Shown here piece by piece: positions 14,250 through 23,358 of a stretch of 40,568 nt of DNA; the stretch's first letter is position 1; every line of letters begins with the position of its first letter. The position numbers were made by a program, and so were the translations under genes. The stretch is from Halalkalibacter hemicellulosilyticusJCM 9152 (GTDB taxonomy: Bacteria; Bacillota; Bacilli; Bacillales; Bacillaceae_D), in assembly GCF_000513115.1 (NCBI RefSeq), contig NZ_BAUU01000036.1:1-40568 (forward strand). The letters are read 5' to 3'. The notes beneath the pieces were generated by a model. That model worked only from the letters and a program-made list of their open reading frames with translations, searched no databases and was not told the DNA's origin.

Positions 14250-14714
14250 ATGTTAATTGACAATTTCTTTGTTTATGCGATTGTTGTTTACATCATCTCT
14301 ATCCTTGTTGGCTTTTTACTGAGGGTATTCTATAAAACCATTTCAAAAAAAGATTACCATATTAGATTGATGAATGTATTAATCTTAACATTTTTTATGC
14401 CGATCTACGCTTATAGAGATATAATGAAACATAGAACAGAAATAATTAAAGAAATTAATAGTAATGCAAATATGAATGAAGATCGAAAAAGAAAAATGAG
14501 AAAAATGCTAAATTCAAAATTTCAAGTAATGTTTAGGGTTATCTTGATATCAATTTTAAACTTTAGAGATATCCTAGATAGCAATATTGAAGGGTTAAAT
14601 TCATTTAAAGATGAAAAAGGCAAAGAAGCAAGGTTATTTACTATTAGAATAGAAATATCACGTTCTCATGGAAAACAATTATATAGAGACATTTTTGTTG
14701 ATAAGTATGCTTAA
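14250..14714 (+). CDS. membrane-anchored protein, unknown function (moron partner)
   Basis: 154 residues (MLIDNFFVYAIVVYIISILV). One strong N-terminal membrane segment (about 5-30), a shorter hydrophobic stretch at 43-58, then a charged cytoplasmic part rich in Lys/Arg (NEDRKRKMRKML). It starts 16 bases after the preceding membrane gene with AAGGGAG, so the two form an operon and probably a complex. AT-rich like its partner. Not recognised. Confidence 0.72.
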   Translation: MLIDNFFVYAIVVYIISILVGFLLRVFYKTISKKDYHIRLMNVLILTFFMPIYAYRDIMKHRTEIIKEINSNANMNEDRKRKMRKMLNSKFQVMFRVILISILNFRDILDSNIEGLNSFKDEKGKEARLFTIRIEISRSHGKQLYRDIFVDKYA

Positions 14715-14833
14715 TTAAAAGAAATATAGCTGATATGAATTCTTTCTTGAAGGAATCCCTGTCCTATAAGGGATATAGTGAATCGTCTTTGTCATACAAG
14801 GGATAAAAATTAAAAGAGCTATGTTGAAATTAT

Positions 14834-14859
14834 AAGCACCCAATGTGGGTGCTTTTTTT
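14834..14859 (+). terminator. rho-independent terminator after the moron pair
   Basis: Perfect 9-base stem AAGCACCCA / TGGGTGCTT with loop ATG, followed by five T. It isolates the two membrane genes from the terminase operon. A weaker hairpin (ATCCCT/AGGGAT) lies at about 14755-14774. Confidence 0.85.
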
Positions 14860-14907
14860 ATATTCCCAAAACAAACATAATACGTTGGAGGTGGCAGGTG
14901 ATGTAGC

Positions 14908-15657
14908 ATGGCTGAAAAACATATACAAGCCGAGAAAGATTATGTCAAAGGGATGAAATATAAAGATATTGCCGAGAAGTACGGCGTATCGCTTAACACC
15001 GTTAAGTCGTGGAAGAAGCGGTATGGTTGGAACCGCACAAGGGGTGCACCCAAAACAAAAAGTGTGCACACAAAAAAACGAGGTGCACCTACAGGTAATA
15101 TTAATGCTAAAGGTAACAGAGGAGGAGCGGCGCCTCGAGGTAATCAGAACGCATCGACTCATGGTCTGTTTTCTAAATTCCTCCCTTCTGAGACGATGGA
15201 GATTATTGAGGTTATGCAGGAACGATCTCCTGCGGATCTCATATATGATCAAATCGAGATACAGTATGCTGCTATTATCCGTGCTCAGCAAATCATGTTT
15301 GTTGAGTCCAAGCAAGAGTTAGTGAAAGAAATCAAGAAGCAAAAGTTTGAGAATATCCCTACAGGTGAAGGTATTGAATCTGTGCCGACAGAAACAGAAT
15401 ATGAGTATCAATTCGCGTGGGATAGGCAGGCAACATTTCTTACTGCGCAATCCAGAGCAATGAGTGAGCTGAGGAACTTGATTAAACAGTTTAACGATAT
15501 GGCAAATGAAGACGATGAGAGAAGACTTAAGCTCGAACAGATGAAACTTAATGTGGATAAGACAAAGGCTGAAATTGAGGAGATACGAAATAAAGATGAT
15601 GGCGGAGGTCCTGTAGCTATCAACATCGTGGACGAGTGGGCTGATGAAAATGAGTAA
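14908..15657 (+). CDS. terS: terminase small subunit (YqaS/XtmA type)
   Basis: 249 residues. The N-terminal HTH ([20 protein letters not shown], about residues 17-37) recognises the packaging site. It is followed by the Gly/Ala-rich RGAPKTKS and [18 protein letters not shown] segments typical of PBSX-like small terminases, then an oligomerisation helix region and an acidic C-terminus that contacts the large subunit. It starts at ATG 14908 after GGAGGTGGCAGGTG. Its end overlaps terL by 14 bases. Confidence 0.88.
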   Translation: MAEKHIQAEKDYVKGMKYKDIAEKYGVSLNTVKSWKKRYGWNRTRGAPKTKSVHTKKRGAPTGNINAKGNRGGAAPRGNQNASTHGLFSKFLPSETMEIIEVMQERSPADLIYDQIEIQYAAIIRAQQIMFVESKQELVKEIKKQKFENIPTGEGIESVPTETEYEYQFAWDRQATFLTAQSRAMSELRNLIKQFNDMANEDDERRLKLEQMKLNVDKTKAEIEEIRNKDDGGGPVAINIVDEWADENE

Positions 15658-16996
15658 ACCGACCATTGATATACAAAAAGAGATAAACCCCCATTTCAAG
15701 CGTGTATGGAAGACGAAAGAGCCATACAACATCTTGAAGGGTGGGCGTAACTCCTTCAAATCATCTGTTATAGCCTTGCTGCTTGTTTATATGATGCTCT
15801 GGTATTTACGAAAAGGAGAAAAGGCTAACGTCGTTGTTATTCGTAAAGTGGCCAATACGATAAGAGATTCTGTGTATCTAAAAATACAATGGGCTTTAGG
15901 TAAGTTTGACATTTTTAATCAATTTAAGTGTACAGTCGCACCGTTCAAGATAGTTCACAAGGCCACAGGGTCCACTTTTTACTTTTACGGCCAGGATGAC
16001 TTCCGGAAGCTTAAATCAAATGATATTGGCCACATTATTGCTGTGTGGTTCGAGGAAGCAGCTGAGTTCGATAATGTAGAGGACTTTGACCAATCAAAAG
16101 TAACATTCATGCGCCAGAAGCATCCACTAGCCGATATTGTACGCTTCTTTTGGTCATACAATCCGCCACGTAATCCGTACTCATGGATCAATGAGTGGGC
16201 TGACAGCATGGTAGGAGAAGATAACTACTTGGTACACTCTTCGAGTTATATGGACGATGAGCTGGGCTTTGTTACAGACCAGATGTTGCAGGATATCAAT
16301 CGTATTAAGCAAAACGATTATGAGTATTATCGGTACTTATACCTCGGGGAGCCGGTTGGACTCGGAACAAATGTCTACAACATGAATTTGTTTAAAAAGT
16401 TGGACGAGCTGCCTAGTGATGATAGGATCATAGCGATATATTATTCAATGGATACAGGGCATTCAGTTTCTGCAACTTCATGTGGGTGCTATGGTTTAAC
16501 AGCAAAGGGGAAAGTGATCCGATTAAATAGCTATTACTACAGTCCAGCTGGCCAAGTGAGAAAGAAGGCGCCTAGCGAGTTGTCGAAGGATATACATGAG
16601 TTCATTACCGCAACATCTACCTGTGAACATTGGAAAGGTGCAAGAATCCAGAAAAGGACCATTGATAGTGCAGAAGCAGCTCTAAGAAATCAGTATTTTA
16701 AAGATTACGGACAGCATTGGCACCCTGTAGCCAAGAAAAAGAAAATAGATATGATCGATTTAGTACACGACCTGTTAGCGCAAGGTCGTTTTTATTATCT
16801 CAAAAAGCCTTTTTCAACTGGATTAAAGCATGCTGATAGCAACGATATTTTCATTGAGGAACACAAGAAATATCAATTTGATGAAAAAACGCTCAATTCA
16901 GAGGATCCTCGTGTAATTAAGGAATCGGACCATACTTGTGACGAATTCCAATATCTATGCACTGCAAACGCAAGAGACTTTAGGTTAAAGATTTAA
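15644..16996 (+). CDS. terL: terminase large subunit (PBSX/XtmB family)
   Basis: 450 residues, full length for the PBSX family. ATPase motor: the Walker A-like GGRNSFKSS at about residue 33, [12 protein letters not shown], and Walker B with catalytic Glu in [10 protein letters not shown] at about 132-141. The C-terminal nuclease begins at YSMDTGHS and carries further acidic residues ([21 protein letters not shown]). It packages DNA into the prohead with TerS and the portal. ATG 15644 and 15650 are both possible. The normal ending shows that the homing endonuclease gene that follows did not interrupt it. Confidence 0.94.
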   Translation: MKMSKPTIDIQKEINPHFKRVWKTKEPYNILKGGRNSFKSSVIALLLVYMMLWYLRKGEKANVVVIRKVANTIRDSVYLKIQWALGKFDIFNQFKCTVAPFKIVHKATGSTFYFYGQDDFRKLKSNDIGHIIAVWFEEAAEFDNVEDFDQSKVTFMRQKHPLADIVRFFWSYNPPRNPYSWINEWADSMVGEDNYLVHSSSYMDDELGFVTDQMLQDINRIKQNDYEYYRYLYLGEPVGLGTNVYNMNLFKKLDELPSDDRIIAIYYSMDTGHSVSATSCGCYGLTAKGKVIRLNSYYYSPAGQVRKKAPSELSKDIHEFITATSTCEHWKGARIQKRTIDSAEAALRNQYFKDYGQHWHPVAKKKKIDMIDLVHDLLAQGRFYYLKKPFSTGLKHADSNDIFIEEHKKYQFDEKTLNSEDPRVIKESDHTCDEFQYLCTANARDFRLKI

Positions 16997-17096
16997 TTTG
17001 ATATAATAGTAATGAGGGCTAGGGTAGCTCCTGAACGATAGTTTCCCGACTATCTGCCCTCTTAAAATAATTCGGGAACAACTACGGGAGGTTGTT
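16984..17096 (+). promoter_or_regulatory. promoter and folded leader of the homing endonuclease gene
   Basis: TATAAT lies at about 17002-17007, 17 bases after a weak TTTAGG -35, just after the terL stop. The leader contains GAGGGC/GCCCTC enclosing GATAGT-TTCCCG-ACTATC. Next to the gene, AACAAC (17077-17082) pairs with GTTGTT (17091-17096) and presents the GGGAG site in the loop. Such leaders commonly restrain homing endonuclease expression. Confidence 0.45.
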
Positions 17097-17099
17097 AAT

Positions 17100-17759
17100 A
17101 TGGGAAAGGCTCTTGATTTGACGGGTAAGAAATTCGGGAGATTGACCGTTATAAAAAGGGAAGGGTCTAATAAGCACAAACAAGCGATATGGAAGTGTTT
17201 GTGTGAGTGTGGGAATGAAACAATGGTGGTAGCTTCCAAGTTGAAAAGCGGGTACACACAAAGCTGTGGATGTTTACAAAAAGAAAGAACGTCTGAAGCG
17301 AGTATAATTCATGGACATAGTAGAAAATCACCAGAATATAAAATATGGGCCACTATGCTACAACGTTGTGACAACCAAAACTATAAAGATTATGAGTATT
17401 ACGGTGGACGAGGAATTAGAGTTTGTGATTGCTGGAAATCCTTTGAAAAATTCATTGTAGATATGGGTAATAGACCGAGTTCAAATCATACTATTGAACG
17501 AATTGACAATGATAAGGATTACAATAAAAGTAATTGTGTGTGGGAAAATAGAACCGTTCAATCAAGAAATCAAAGGTTAAGAAAAGATAACACTACTGGC
17601 ATAAAAGGAGTTCAGTGGGATAAAGACCGCAACAAATATAGAGTAACAATTTCTCATAATAAAAAGAAAATATATATCGGTTTGTATGAAAGTTTAGAAG
17701 ATGCTAAACAGTCACGTAAACAAGCCGAATTGAAGTATTGGGGAAAGTCATTCTTATAG
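17100..17759 (+). CDS. free-standing HNH-type homing endonuclease with AP2 domain
   Basis: 219 residues. A zinc-binding N-terminus (CLCECGNETMVVASKLKSGY, then CGC) is followed by the nuclease core (SPEYKIWATMLQRCDNQNYK, YYGGRGIRVCDCWKSFEKF, IERIDNDKDYNKSNCVW). The C-terminal AP2-type DNA-binding module runs from TTGIKGVQWDKDRNKYRV to EDAKQSRKQAELKYWG. It is a selfish element that cuts phage genomes lacking it and spreads by repair. It lies between intact terL and portal genes, so it is intergenic and not in an intron of a coding gene. AT-rich compared with its neighbours. Confidence 0.88.
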   Translation: MGKALDLTGKKFGRLTVIKREGSNKHKQAIWKCLCECGNETMVVASKLKSGYTQSCGCLQKERTSEASIIHGHSRKSPEYKIWATMLQRCDNQNYKDYEYYGGRGIRVCDCWKSFEKFIVDMGNRPSSNHTIERIDNDKDYNKSNCVWENRTVQSRNQRLRKDNTTGIKGVQWDKDRNKYRVTISHNKKKIYIGLYESLEDAKQSRKQAELKYWGKSFL

Positions 17760-17798
17760 GGTGGCTTTTTCTTATGCTCTTTTCTAGGAGGTGAAGCC

Positions 17799-19358
17799 GT
17801 GAACGTTATCCAACGAATCAAAAATCTATTTAAGAGAGGAGGTTACGCTTTGTCTGGGAAGGATTTAAAATCAATCAACGATCACCCGAAGATCAACATC
17901 GATCCTAAAGAGTTAGCTCGAATTGAACGAAATTTAAAACAATATCAAGGTGATTATCCGCAGGTTGAATATATTAATTCGCATGGCCATCTGCAGACGC
18001 GCGATTATATGTCACTTAATATGCGGAAATTGAGCGCTGATGTGTTATCTGGATTAGTCTTTAATGAACAATGCGAAGTTACTATTTCGGATGCAAAAGA
18101 CGAAGAGAAGAAGGAAAACAGTTTTAAATCAGCGCATGAGTTTATCGAGCATGTATTTGAGCATAACAAATTCAAAAAGAATCTTGCTGATTACCTTGAG
18201 CCTACGTTTGCTCTTGGTGGACTGACAGTTAGGCCATACGTGAACAATGAAACTCGCGAGATTGAATTCTCATGGGCACTAGCCAATGCCTTTTTCCCGT
18301 TACGAAGCAATAGTAATGGCATTTCAGAGGGAGTCATGAAATCTGTTACGACAAAAACAGAAGGCAACCGAACCATTTACTATACGTTATTGGAATTTCA
18401 TGAGTGGGAGAAAGACAAGGAAGGTAATAGCATATATGTAATCACAAATGAGCTTTACAAGTCTGAAAGCCCTTCTGAAGTAGGTAAGCGTGTGTCACTA
18501 GATGAGTTATACAAAGGTATGGAGGAAGTTACGCATATTAAAGGGTTATCGCGTCCTTTGCCCAATTACCTTAAACCATCCGGATTTAATAATATTAATC
18601 CACACAGTCCGTTAGGTTTGGGGATTGCTGATAACTCAATATCTACTCTCAAAAAAATCAATGATACCTACGACCAATTTTGGTGGGAAATCAAAATGGG
18701 CCAACGTACAGTGTTTGTTAGTGACCAAATGCTGAACACTTTACCAGATGAGAGTGGAAAGCCTCCTGTTCAAGTGTTTGATCCTGATGTGAATGTATAT
18801 AAGTCAATGCGTATGGGTAGCGACGAGGAATTTGTTAAAGATGTCACCAATGATATTCGAACCGAGCAATATATCGCTGCCATTAATCAATCGCTTAGGA
18901 CGCTAGAGATGGAAATGAAACTGTCTGTAGGCACTTTCTCTTTTGACGGTAGAAGCATGAAAACAGCAACTGAGGTTGTAAGTGAAAATGACTTAACCTA
19001 CCGCACTAGGAATGATCATGTTTATGAGGTTGAGCAATTTATTAAAGGATTAGTTGTATCTGTATTGGAATTGGCCAAGACATTTAAATTGTTTCACGGC
19101 GAGATACCGACCTTTGAGCATATTGGCGTAGATTTTGATGACGGAGTATTTCAGGATCGCGCAGCATTGCTCAGGTTTTATGGTCAAGCGAAGACATTTG
19201 GTTTTATCCCTACGGTTGAGGTCATACAACGGGTGTTTAAAGTGCCGAAAGAGACGGCAGAACAGTGGGTCGATGAAATTGAAAGAGAGCAGTTAAGAAT
19301 TGATCCTACTGAGATTAATGAGCGTACTGCAAGGCGAATGTTTGGTGATGAGGAGTGA
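17799..19358 (+). CDS. portal protein (A118/SPP1 gp6-like)
   Basis: 519 residues from GTG after TAGGAGGTG. The dodecameric portal forms the DNA channel at the unique capsid vertex and docks TerL. Family features are the N-terminal amphipathic stretch, the YINSHGHLQTRDYMSLNM segment, the central ALGGLTVRPYVNNETREIEF, and the C-terminal TATEVVSENDLTYRTRNDHV helix that lines the channel. Length is normal for the A118-type portals. Four bases separate it from the minor capsid gene. Confidence 0.9.
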   Translation: MNVIQRIKNLFKRGGYALSGKDLKSINDHPKINIDPKELARIERNLKQYQGDYPQVEYINSHGHLQTRDYMSLNMRKLSADVLSGLVFNEQCEVTISDAKDEEKKENSFKSAHEFIEHVFEHNKFKKNLADYLEPTFALGGLTVRPYVNNETREIEFSWALANAFFPLRSNSNGISEGVMKSVTTKTEGNRTIYYTLLEFHEWEKDKEGNSIYVITNELYKSESPSEVGKRVSLDELYKGMEEVTHIKGLSRPLPNYLKPSGFNNINPHSPLGLGIADNSISTLKKINDTYDQFWWEIKMGQRTVFVSDQMLNTLPDESGKPPVQVFDPDVNVYKSMRMGSDEEFVKDVTNDIRTEQYIAAINQSLRTLEMEMKLSVGTFSFDGRSMKTATEVVSENDLTYRTRNDHVYEVEQFIKGLVVSVLELAKTFKLFHGEIPTFEHIGVDFDDGVFQDRAALLRFYGQAKTFGFIPTVEVIQRVFKVPKETAEQWVDEIEREQLRIDPTEINERTARRMFGDEE

Positions 19359-19362
19359 TTAA

Positions 19363-20538
19363 ATGGATCCTAAACGTCCAAGAATCACACCCGATCATTT
19401 AGACTTATGGTCCAGCAACATGTCTGAACTCTATGACAGTCTCGAGGGTGAAATAATTAGGAGTATGATCAAGCGCTTGAAAGACGGTTCAGATGATATC
19501 ACCTACTGGCAAGCTCGAAAAATGGCCGAGTTAAGGTTGTTCAATAACGATGTGGCTCGTCATCTATCTTCGGTTACAGAGGTGGCAGAATCAGAGATCA
19601 ATAGAATGTTTGAGGAAGCTGGAAGAGAGATGATACAAGACATAGATCGCGCTATGCCATATCCTACTAAGCCAGTGCCTAACCAGTTGGATGACATTAT
19701 GAGGGGCTACTATAACCAAGCGTGGGACAATATTAATAATTACGTCAATCAATCTCTTATAACTTCCAACTACGGAAGAGGGACAGCTGCACTTGCATAT
19801 CAAAATGTATTGAACCGTACATCTGCACTATTTAATACAGGCATCTACACATTCGAGGAGTCAGTTGAACGTGCTATTACAGAAATGGCTCAGAAAGGAA
19901 TCAAATCTACTTTTACAGATAGTAGAGGTCGCTCATTAAGCATTGAAGGCTATACACGCACTGTTTTGAAGTCAACACTAGGAAACACTTTCAATGAGGT
20001 TAGAACGGAGCGTATGGCTGAATATGGCGTATATACGGTTGTTGTTACTAGCTTAGTAGGTGCCAGGGATCAGTGTTCATTAATTCAAGGTCATGTGGTG
20101 GATTTAAGACATCCTAGTGAAATACCGGAGGGTAGCGAGTACAAAAGTATTTATGATCCATATTGGAAAGCTGAGTATGGAACAGCCGGAGGCCATAGGG
20201 GAGCAAATTGCAGACATTTGCACATTCCTTTTATTCCAGGTGTCAACACCAATAATCAACCGCATTACGACAAGGAGTTGAACGAAAAAGTCGCAAAGGT
20301 TAGAGATACACAGCGTCGCATTGAGCGAGAGATCGTAAAGTACAAAAAGAACCTTATGATCGCTGAAGAATTGGGCAGTGACAACGCTGATCATTGGCGG
20401 AGAATGGTCAGAAAAAGACAAGCTGCTATGAGAAAACATCTAGAAAGCAATGGCAGATATTTAAGAAGAAATTACAAAAGAGAAAAGGTTTATACTCCTT
20501 TAGCTACATTGCTAGAGGATTTTTCATATAAAGAATAA
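19363..20538 (+). CDS. minor capsid protein (A118-like, Phage_min_cap2)
   Basis: 391 residues. Homologue of the minor capsid protein coded after the portal in A118-like phages (SPP1 gp7-related MuF type). The C-terminal MuF-like region contains RTERMAEYGVYTVVVTSLVG and RDQCSLIQGHVVDLR, then HRGANCRHLHIPFIPG, with Cys and His residues typical of this fold. It is a few copies per virion, probably inside the capsid near the portal. ATG 19363 follows GAGGAG. Confidence 0.88.
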   Translation: MDPKRPRITPDHLDLWSSNMSELYDSLEGEIIRSMIKRLKDGSDDITYWQARKMAELRLFNNDVARHLSSVTEVAESEINRMFEEAGREMIQDIDRAMPYPTKPVPNQLDDIMRGYYNQAWDNINNYVNQSLITSNYGRGTAALAYQNVLNRTSALFNTGIYTFEESVERAITEMAQKGIKSTFTDSRGRSLSIEGYTRTVLKSTLGNTFNEVRTERMAEYGVYTVVVTSLVGARDQCSLIQGHVVDLRHPSEIPEGSEYKSIYDPYWKAEYGTAGGHRGANCRHLHIPFIPGVNTNNQPHYDKELNEKVAKVRDTQRRIEREIVKYKKNLMIAEELGSDNADHWRRMVRKRQAAMRKHLESNGRYLRRNYKREKVYTPLATLLEDFSYKE

Positions 20539-20601
20539 GTGAGATGATCTTTATCTCATTTGGAGCACATTAATTAAAAAATTAACAAGGAGAGGATAAA
20601 A

Positions 20602-20967
20602 ATGAGGGAATTAGAAACAGTACAAAAACGAGAGAAATTAAATCGGGTGTTTGCAGTAGATGAGAAAGGAAATGGTGGTGCGAATCACGAGTATTTAATT
20701 GTAGCTGATGCAGGGTTGCAAGTTCCAAAAGAAACTGTAATTCAATTTCAGAATGGTGCTAGAAAGGAGAATGGTTCTATCCATGGTGTCATTGATAGCG
20801 ATTTGCTAGAAATAGTTAAAGATAGAATCAGTTCATTTCAAAATGGACCCTTCTCTTCAAAGGAGAATGAGAAAGTCCTATACCATGTAGAACAAGCTTT
20901 ATATCACATGAATGAGCGTGTTGAAAATCGGATTAAAAGAAATGTGTTAGGAACTAACCAAAAGTAA
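20602..20967 (+). CDS. conserved phage protein, possible Tad1/Acb2-family anti-defence sponge
   Basis: 121 residues. The N-terminal beta part has [19 protein letters not shown], then [19 protein letters not shown]. The C-terminal helical hairpin comprises [20 protein letters not shown] and [20 protein letters not shown], ending RNVLGTNQK. From memory this order matches a phage family often mislabelled ABC transporter ATPase (no Walker motifs are present) and now linked to the Acb2/Tad1 hairpin domain. Tad1 and Acb2 bind cyclic nucleotide signals of Thoeris and CBASS. Assignment rests on pattern memory, so it is moderate. The gene sits alone between minor capsid and scaffold, a cargo-like place. 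Good site AGGAGAGG. Confidence 0.62.
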   Translation: MRELETVQKREKLNRVFAVDEKGNGGANHEYLIVADAGLQVPKETVIQFQNGARKENGSIHGVIDSDLLEIVKDRISSFQNGPFSSKENEKVLYHVEQALYHMNERVENRIKRNVLGTNQK

Positions 20968-21097
20968 AACTCGTCTTTAGCCAATAGACGTTATAAACAG
21001 GGCTTTTTATTATACATTCTTTTCGTTTGCACTAACGTAAAAAGTGCTATTCCATCGTGGACTCTACCACGTAAAAACAATGTAGGAGGAATGAAGC

Positions 21098-21666
21098 ATG
21101 AACAGAGAAGAATTGAAAGCATTAGGTTTAACAGATGAGCAAATCGATAAGGTCATGGCAAGTCACGGTAAGACATTAAATGATGTGAAGGCAAAGGCAG
21201 ACAAGTTGATGGTCTTGAGAGTCAAATTAATGATTACAAGCAACAGATTGCCGATCGTGACAAACAGCTTGCTGATCTTGGTGATAAGGTAAAGGACAAT
21301 GAGGAATTAACTGCCGAAATTGATCGATTGAAAGGAGAGAATGAAACAACTAAGACTGAGTTAGAGAAAAAATTAGAGCAACAGGCATTTGATCACAAGC
21401 TTGAAAATACTTTGTCTGGGGCTAAGGTCAAGAATACGAAAGCACTCAAAGCATTACTTGATATGGACACGATTAAACTTGATGGAGACGTTTTAAAAGG
21501 TTTAGATAGTCAGCTTGATAGTTTGAAAGAAAGTGATCCTTATCTATTCGATTCAGAAGAAAGCCAAAGTTCACCGCAGATCGTTCCCCCCGGTAATCCG
21601 AACGGTGGGAGTAATTCTACAGAAACCGATCCGTTCGCTGCGAAATTGGCTAAATATAACGATTAA
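21098..21666 (+). pseudogene. scaffold protein (GP20-like), single-base frameshift
   Basis: Capsid scaffolding protein that directs prohead assembly and is lost before packaging. The N-terminus MNREELKALGLTDEQIDKVM is the classical start of this family. At ADKL the frame breaks: the sequence continues MVLRVKL and stops later, while the next frame gives DGLESQINDYKQQIADRDKQ and runs to the end through a coiled coil and PPGNPNGG linker. Adding one G at 21208 (TTGAT to TTGGAT) restores one 189-residue protein of normal size. No scaffold would mean no capsids, so the phage is defective or the base call is wrong. Start follows TAGGAGGAATGAAGC. Confidence 0.85.
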
Positions 21667-21685
21667 AAGAAAGAGGTAATGTGAA

Positions 21686-22633
21686 ATGAAAAAGAAAATG
21701 CGATTAAATCTACAATATTTTGCTGAAGGTACAGCAAACCAAAACAAAGCGGCTCGTAGTTATCAAATGCAATTCAAGCAGTTGCTTCAAGCTGTTTTCC
21801 GTACTCAAGCGTATTTCCGCGACTTTTTTGGCGGAGAAATTGAAGCGCTTGATGGTGTGCAGCATAATGAAACAGCGTTTTATGTAAAGACGAGTGACAT
21901 TCCTGTAGTAGTAGGTGCTGAGTACGACAAAGGTGAGGATACTGCCTTTGGATCCGGTACAGGAAACAGCACACGCTTTGGTCCCCGTACTGAGATCATC
22001 TACAAAGACAAGCCAGTTCCTTATACTTGGGAATGGTTATATCATGAAGGGATTGACCGTCACACAGTAAATAACAATTTTGATGCTGCCGTTGCTGATC
22101 GTTTGGATTTGCAGGCCCAAGCTAAAATCAAGAAGTTCAATGCACAGCACAGTAAGTTTATTTCAAGTACGGCTGTGCGCACTGAAACCTTGTCAGGATA
22201 CGAAAATGACCCAGTGCTTGAACTATTTAACAAACTGGATGAGTATTACACAAACATTGAAGCTATCGGAACAAAGGTGGCTAAAGTTAATGCGAAATTG
22301 TATAACGCTATTGTAGACCATCCACTCACAACCAGCGCAAAATCATCTTCAGCAAATATTGATCAAAATAGAATCTTAAACTTTAAAGATTTTGATATTG
22401 AAAAAATTCCAGATGCAATGTTGCAAGAGGGAGAAGTAGCTTACACATATATCACTAATATTGGTAAAGCCTTCACTGGTATTAATACTTCTCGTGCGAT
22501 TGAATCGGAGGACTTTGACGGTGTGGCATTGCAAGGTGCCGGAAAAGCTGGGGAATTCATTTTGGATGACAACAAAAAAGCAGTTGCTAAGGTTGTTCTA
22601 GGTGAAACAACTCCAGAAATTCCAGAAGGGTAA
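21686..22633 (+). CDS. major capsid protein (HK97 fold, A118-like)
   Basis: 315 residues. MKKKMRLNLQYFAEGT is the typical N-terminus of this capsid class. The central region (GPRTEIIYKDKPVPYTWEWL, VADRLDLQAQAKIKKF) and late EEGEVAYTY-like segment (LQEGEVAYTYITNIGKAF) match HK97-fold capsid subunits coded directly after the scaffold gene. It forms the icosahedral shell. The site AGAGGTAATGTGAA precedes the ATG. Confidence 0.9.
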   Translation: MKKKMRLNLQYFAEGTANQNKAARSYQMQFKQLLQAVFRTQAYFRDFFGGEIEALDGVQHNETAFYVKTSDIPVVVGAEYDKGEDTAFGSGTGNSTRFGPRTEIIYKDKPVPYTWEWLYHEGIDRHTVNNNFDAAVADRLDLQAQAKIKKFNAQHSKFISSTAVRTETLSGYENDPVLELFNKLDEYYTNIEAIGTKVAKVNAKLYNAIVDHPLTTSAKSSSANIDQNRILNFKDFDIEKIPDAMLQEGEVAYTYITNIGKAFTGINTSRAIESEDFDGVALQGAGKAGEFILDDNKKAVAKVVLGETTPEIPEG

Positions 22634-22644
22634 AGGTGATAAAA

Positions 22645-22926
22645 ATGGCAAAGTATAAAGTGCTAAAACAATTTAGAGACATTCATACGAAAGTTGCATA
22701 TGAAGTAGATACTGAAATTGAAATAACAGAGGAACGTGCAGCAGAGGTTCATGAAAACCTCAAAAAGAAAGGCACCTTCATCGAGTTAGTCGCTTCACCC
22801 AAAGATGCTGATTTTGACCGCGAAGCTGCCAAAGAAAAACTTACGGCTCTTGGGGTTGAATTTAAAGGGAATGCGAGCAATGACACTCTCAAAAAGCTAC
22901 TTGAGGAACATGAGAAAGGCGAGTAA
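22645..22926 (+). CDS. small head protein with HeH/LEM-like C-terminus (YqbF-like)
   Basis: 93 residues (MAKYKVLKQFRDIHTKVAYE). The N-terminal beta domain (YKVLKQFRDIHTKVAYEVDT) resembles B. subtilis skin YqbF. The C-terminal helical HeH/LEM-like segment is AKEKLTALGVEFKGNASNDT, then LKKLLEEHE. It lies between capsid and connector genes, as in skin/PBSX. Possibly a capsid accessory protein. ATG 22645 is used because the site is GGTGATAAA before it; the frame start at 22636 lacks spacing. Confidence 0.75.
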   Translation: MAKYKVLKQFRDIHTKVAYEVDTEIEITEERAAEVHENLKKKGTFIELVASPKDADFDREAAKEKLTALGVEFKGNASNDTLKKLLEEHEKGE

Positions 22927-22959
22927 ACGTCTTTCTCTTTTTATTGGGAGGTGGACGAG

Positions 22960-23358
22960 TTGGCTTATCTCACGTTTGAAGAATTACAAGGGTTAACTAG
23001 TATCGATCTTGATGAACAGCAGTTTGATAAATTATTACCTAAAGCTTCTGCCATCCTTGATAATGTCACAAGTCATTTTTACCAACGTTATGACATTGAA
23101 AAGGATAATGCTTGGAGAGTGCGTCAATTCAAGCTAGGGTTATGTGCTCAAATTGAATATTTTAATGATTTAGGAGCAACAACCTTTGAATCTATTAATA
23201 ACTCTCCACAGACGTTTCAGGCAGGTAGAACGAGCGTGTCAAATGCGAGTAGGTATAATCCTAGCGGCGCTAATGAGAGCAAGCCATTGATCGCTGAGGA
23301 TGTCTATATTTACTTGGAGGGCACAGGTCTTTTGTATAGTGGGGTGCGGTCATGGTAA
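22960..23358 (+). CDS. head-tail connector protein (YqbG-like)
   Basis: 132 residues from a TTG (MAYLTFEELQGLTSIDLDEQ), 7 bases after GGGAGGTG. All-helical adaptor of the YqbG/gp15 type that docks under the portal; FKLGLCAQIEYFNDLGATTF is the conserved segment. Its end overlaps the next gene by 7 bases. Confidence 0.82.
   Translation: MAYLTFEELQGLTSIDLDEQQFDKLLPKASAILDNVTSHFYQRYDIEKDNAWRVRQFKLGLCAQIEYFNDLGATTFESINNSPQTFQAGRTSVSNASRYNPSGANESKPLIAEDVYIYLEGTGLLYSGVRSW

Noticed and set aside
14741-14810. AAGGGATA-type direct repeats after the membrane genes
   Set aside because: Only two imperfect copies with a weak hairpin; probably debris before the real terminator.
14830-15759. Minus-strand open frames opposite terS and the start of terL
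   Set aside because: Shadows of the terminase genes; composition is unlike a protein and no start signals are present.
16984-17798. Group I intron carrying the HNH gene
   Set aside because: TerL and portal are both complete with their own starts and stops, so no exon is interrupted; the stems before the gene look like a leader.
20602-20967. ABC transporter ATPase annotation often given to this protein family
   Set aside because: No Walker A, signature or Walker B motif is present in 121 residues.
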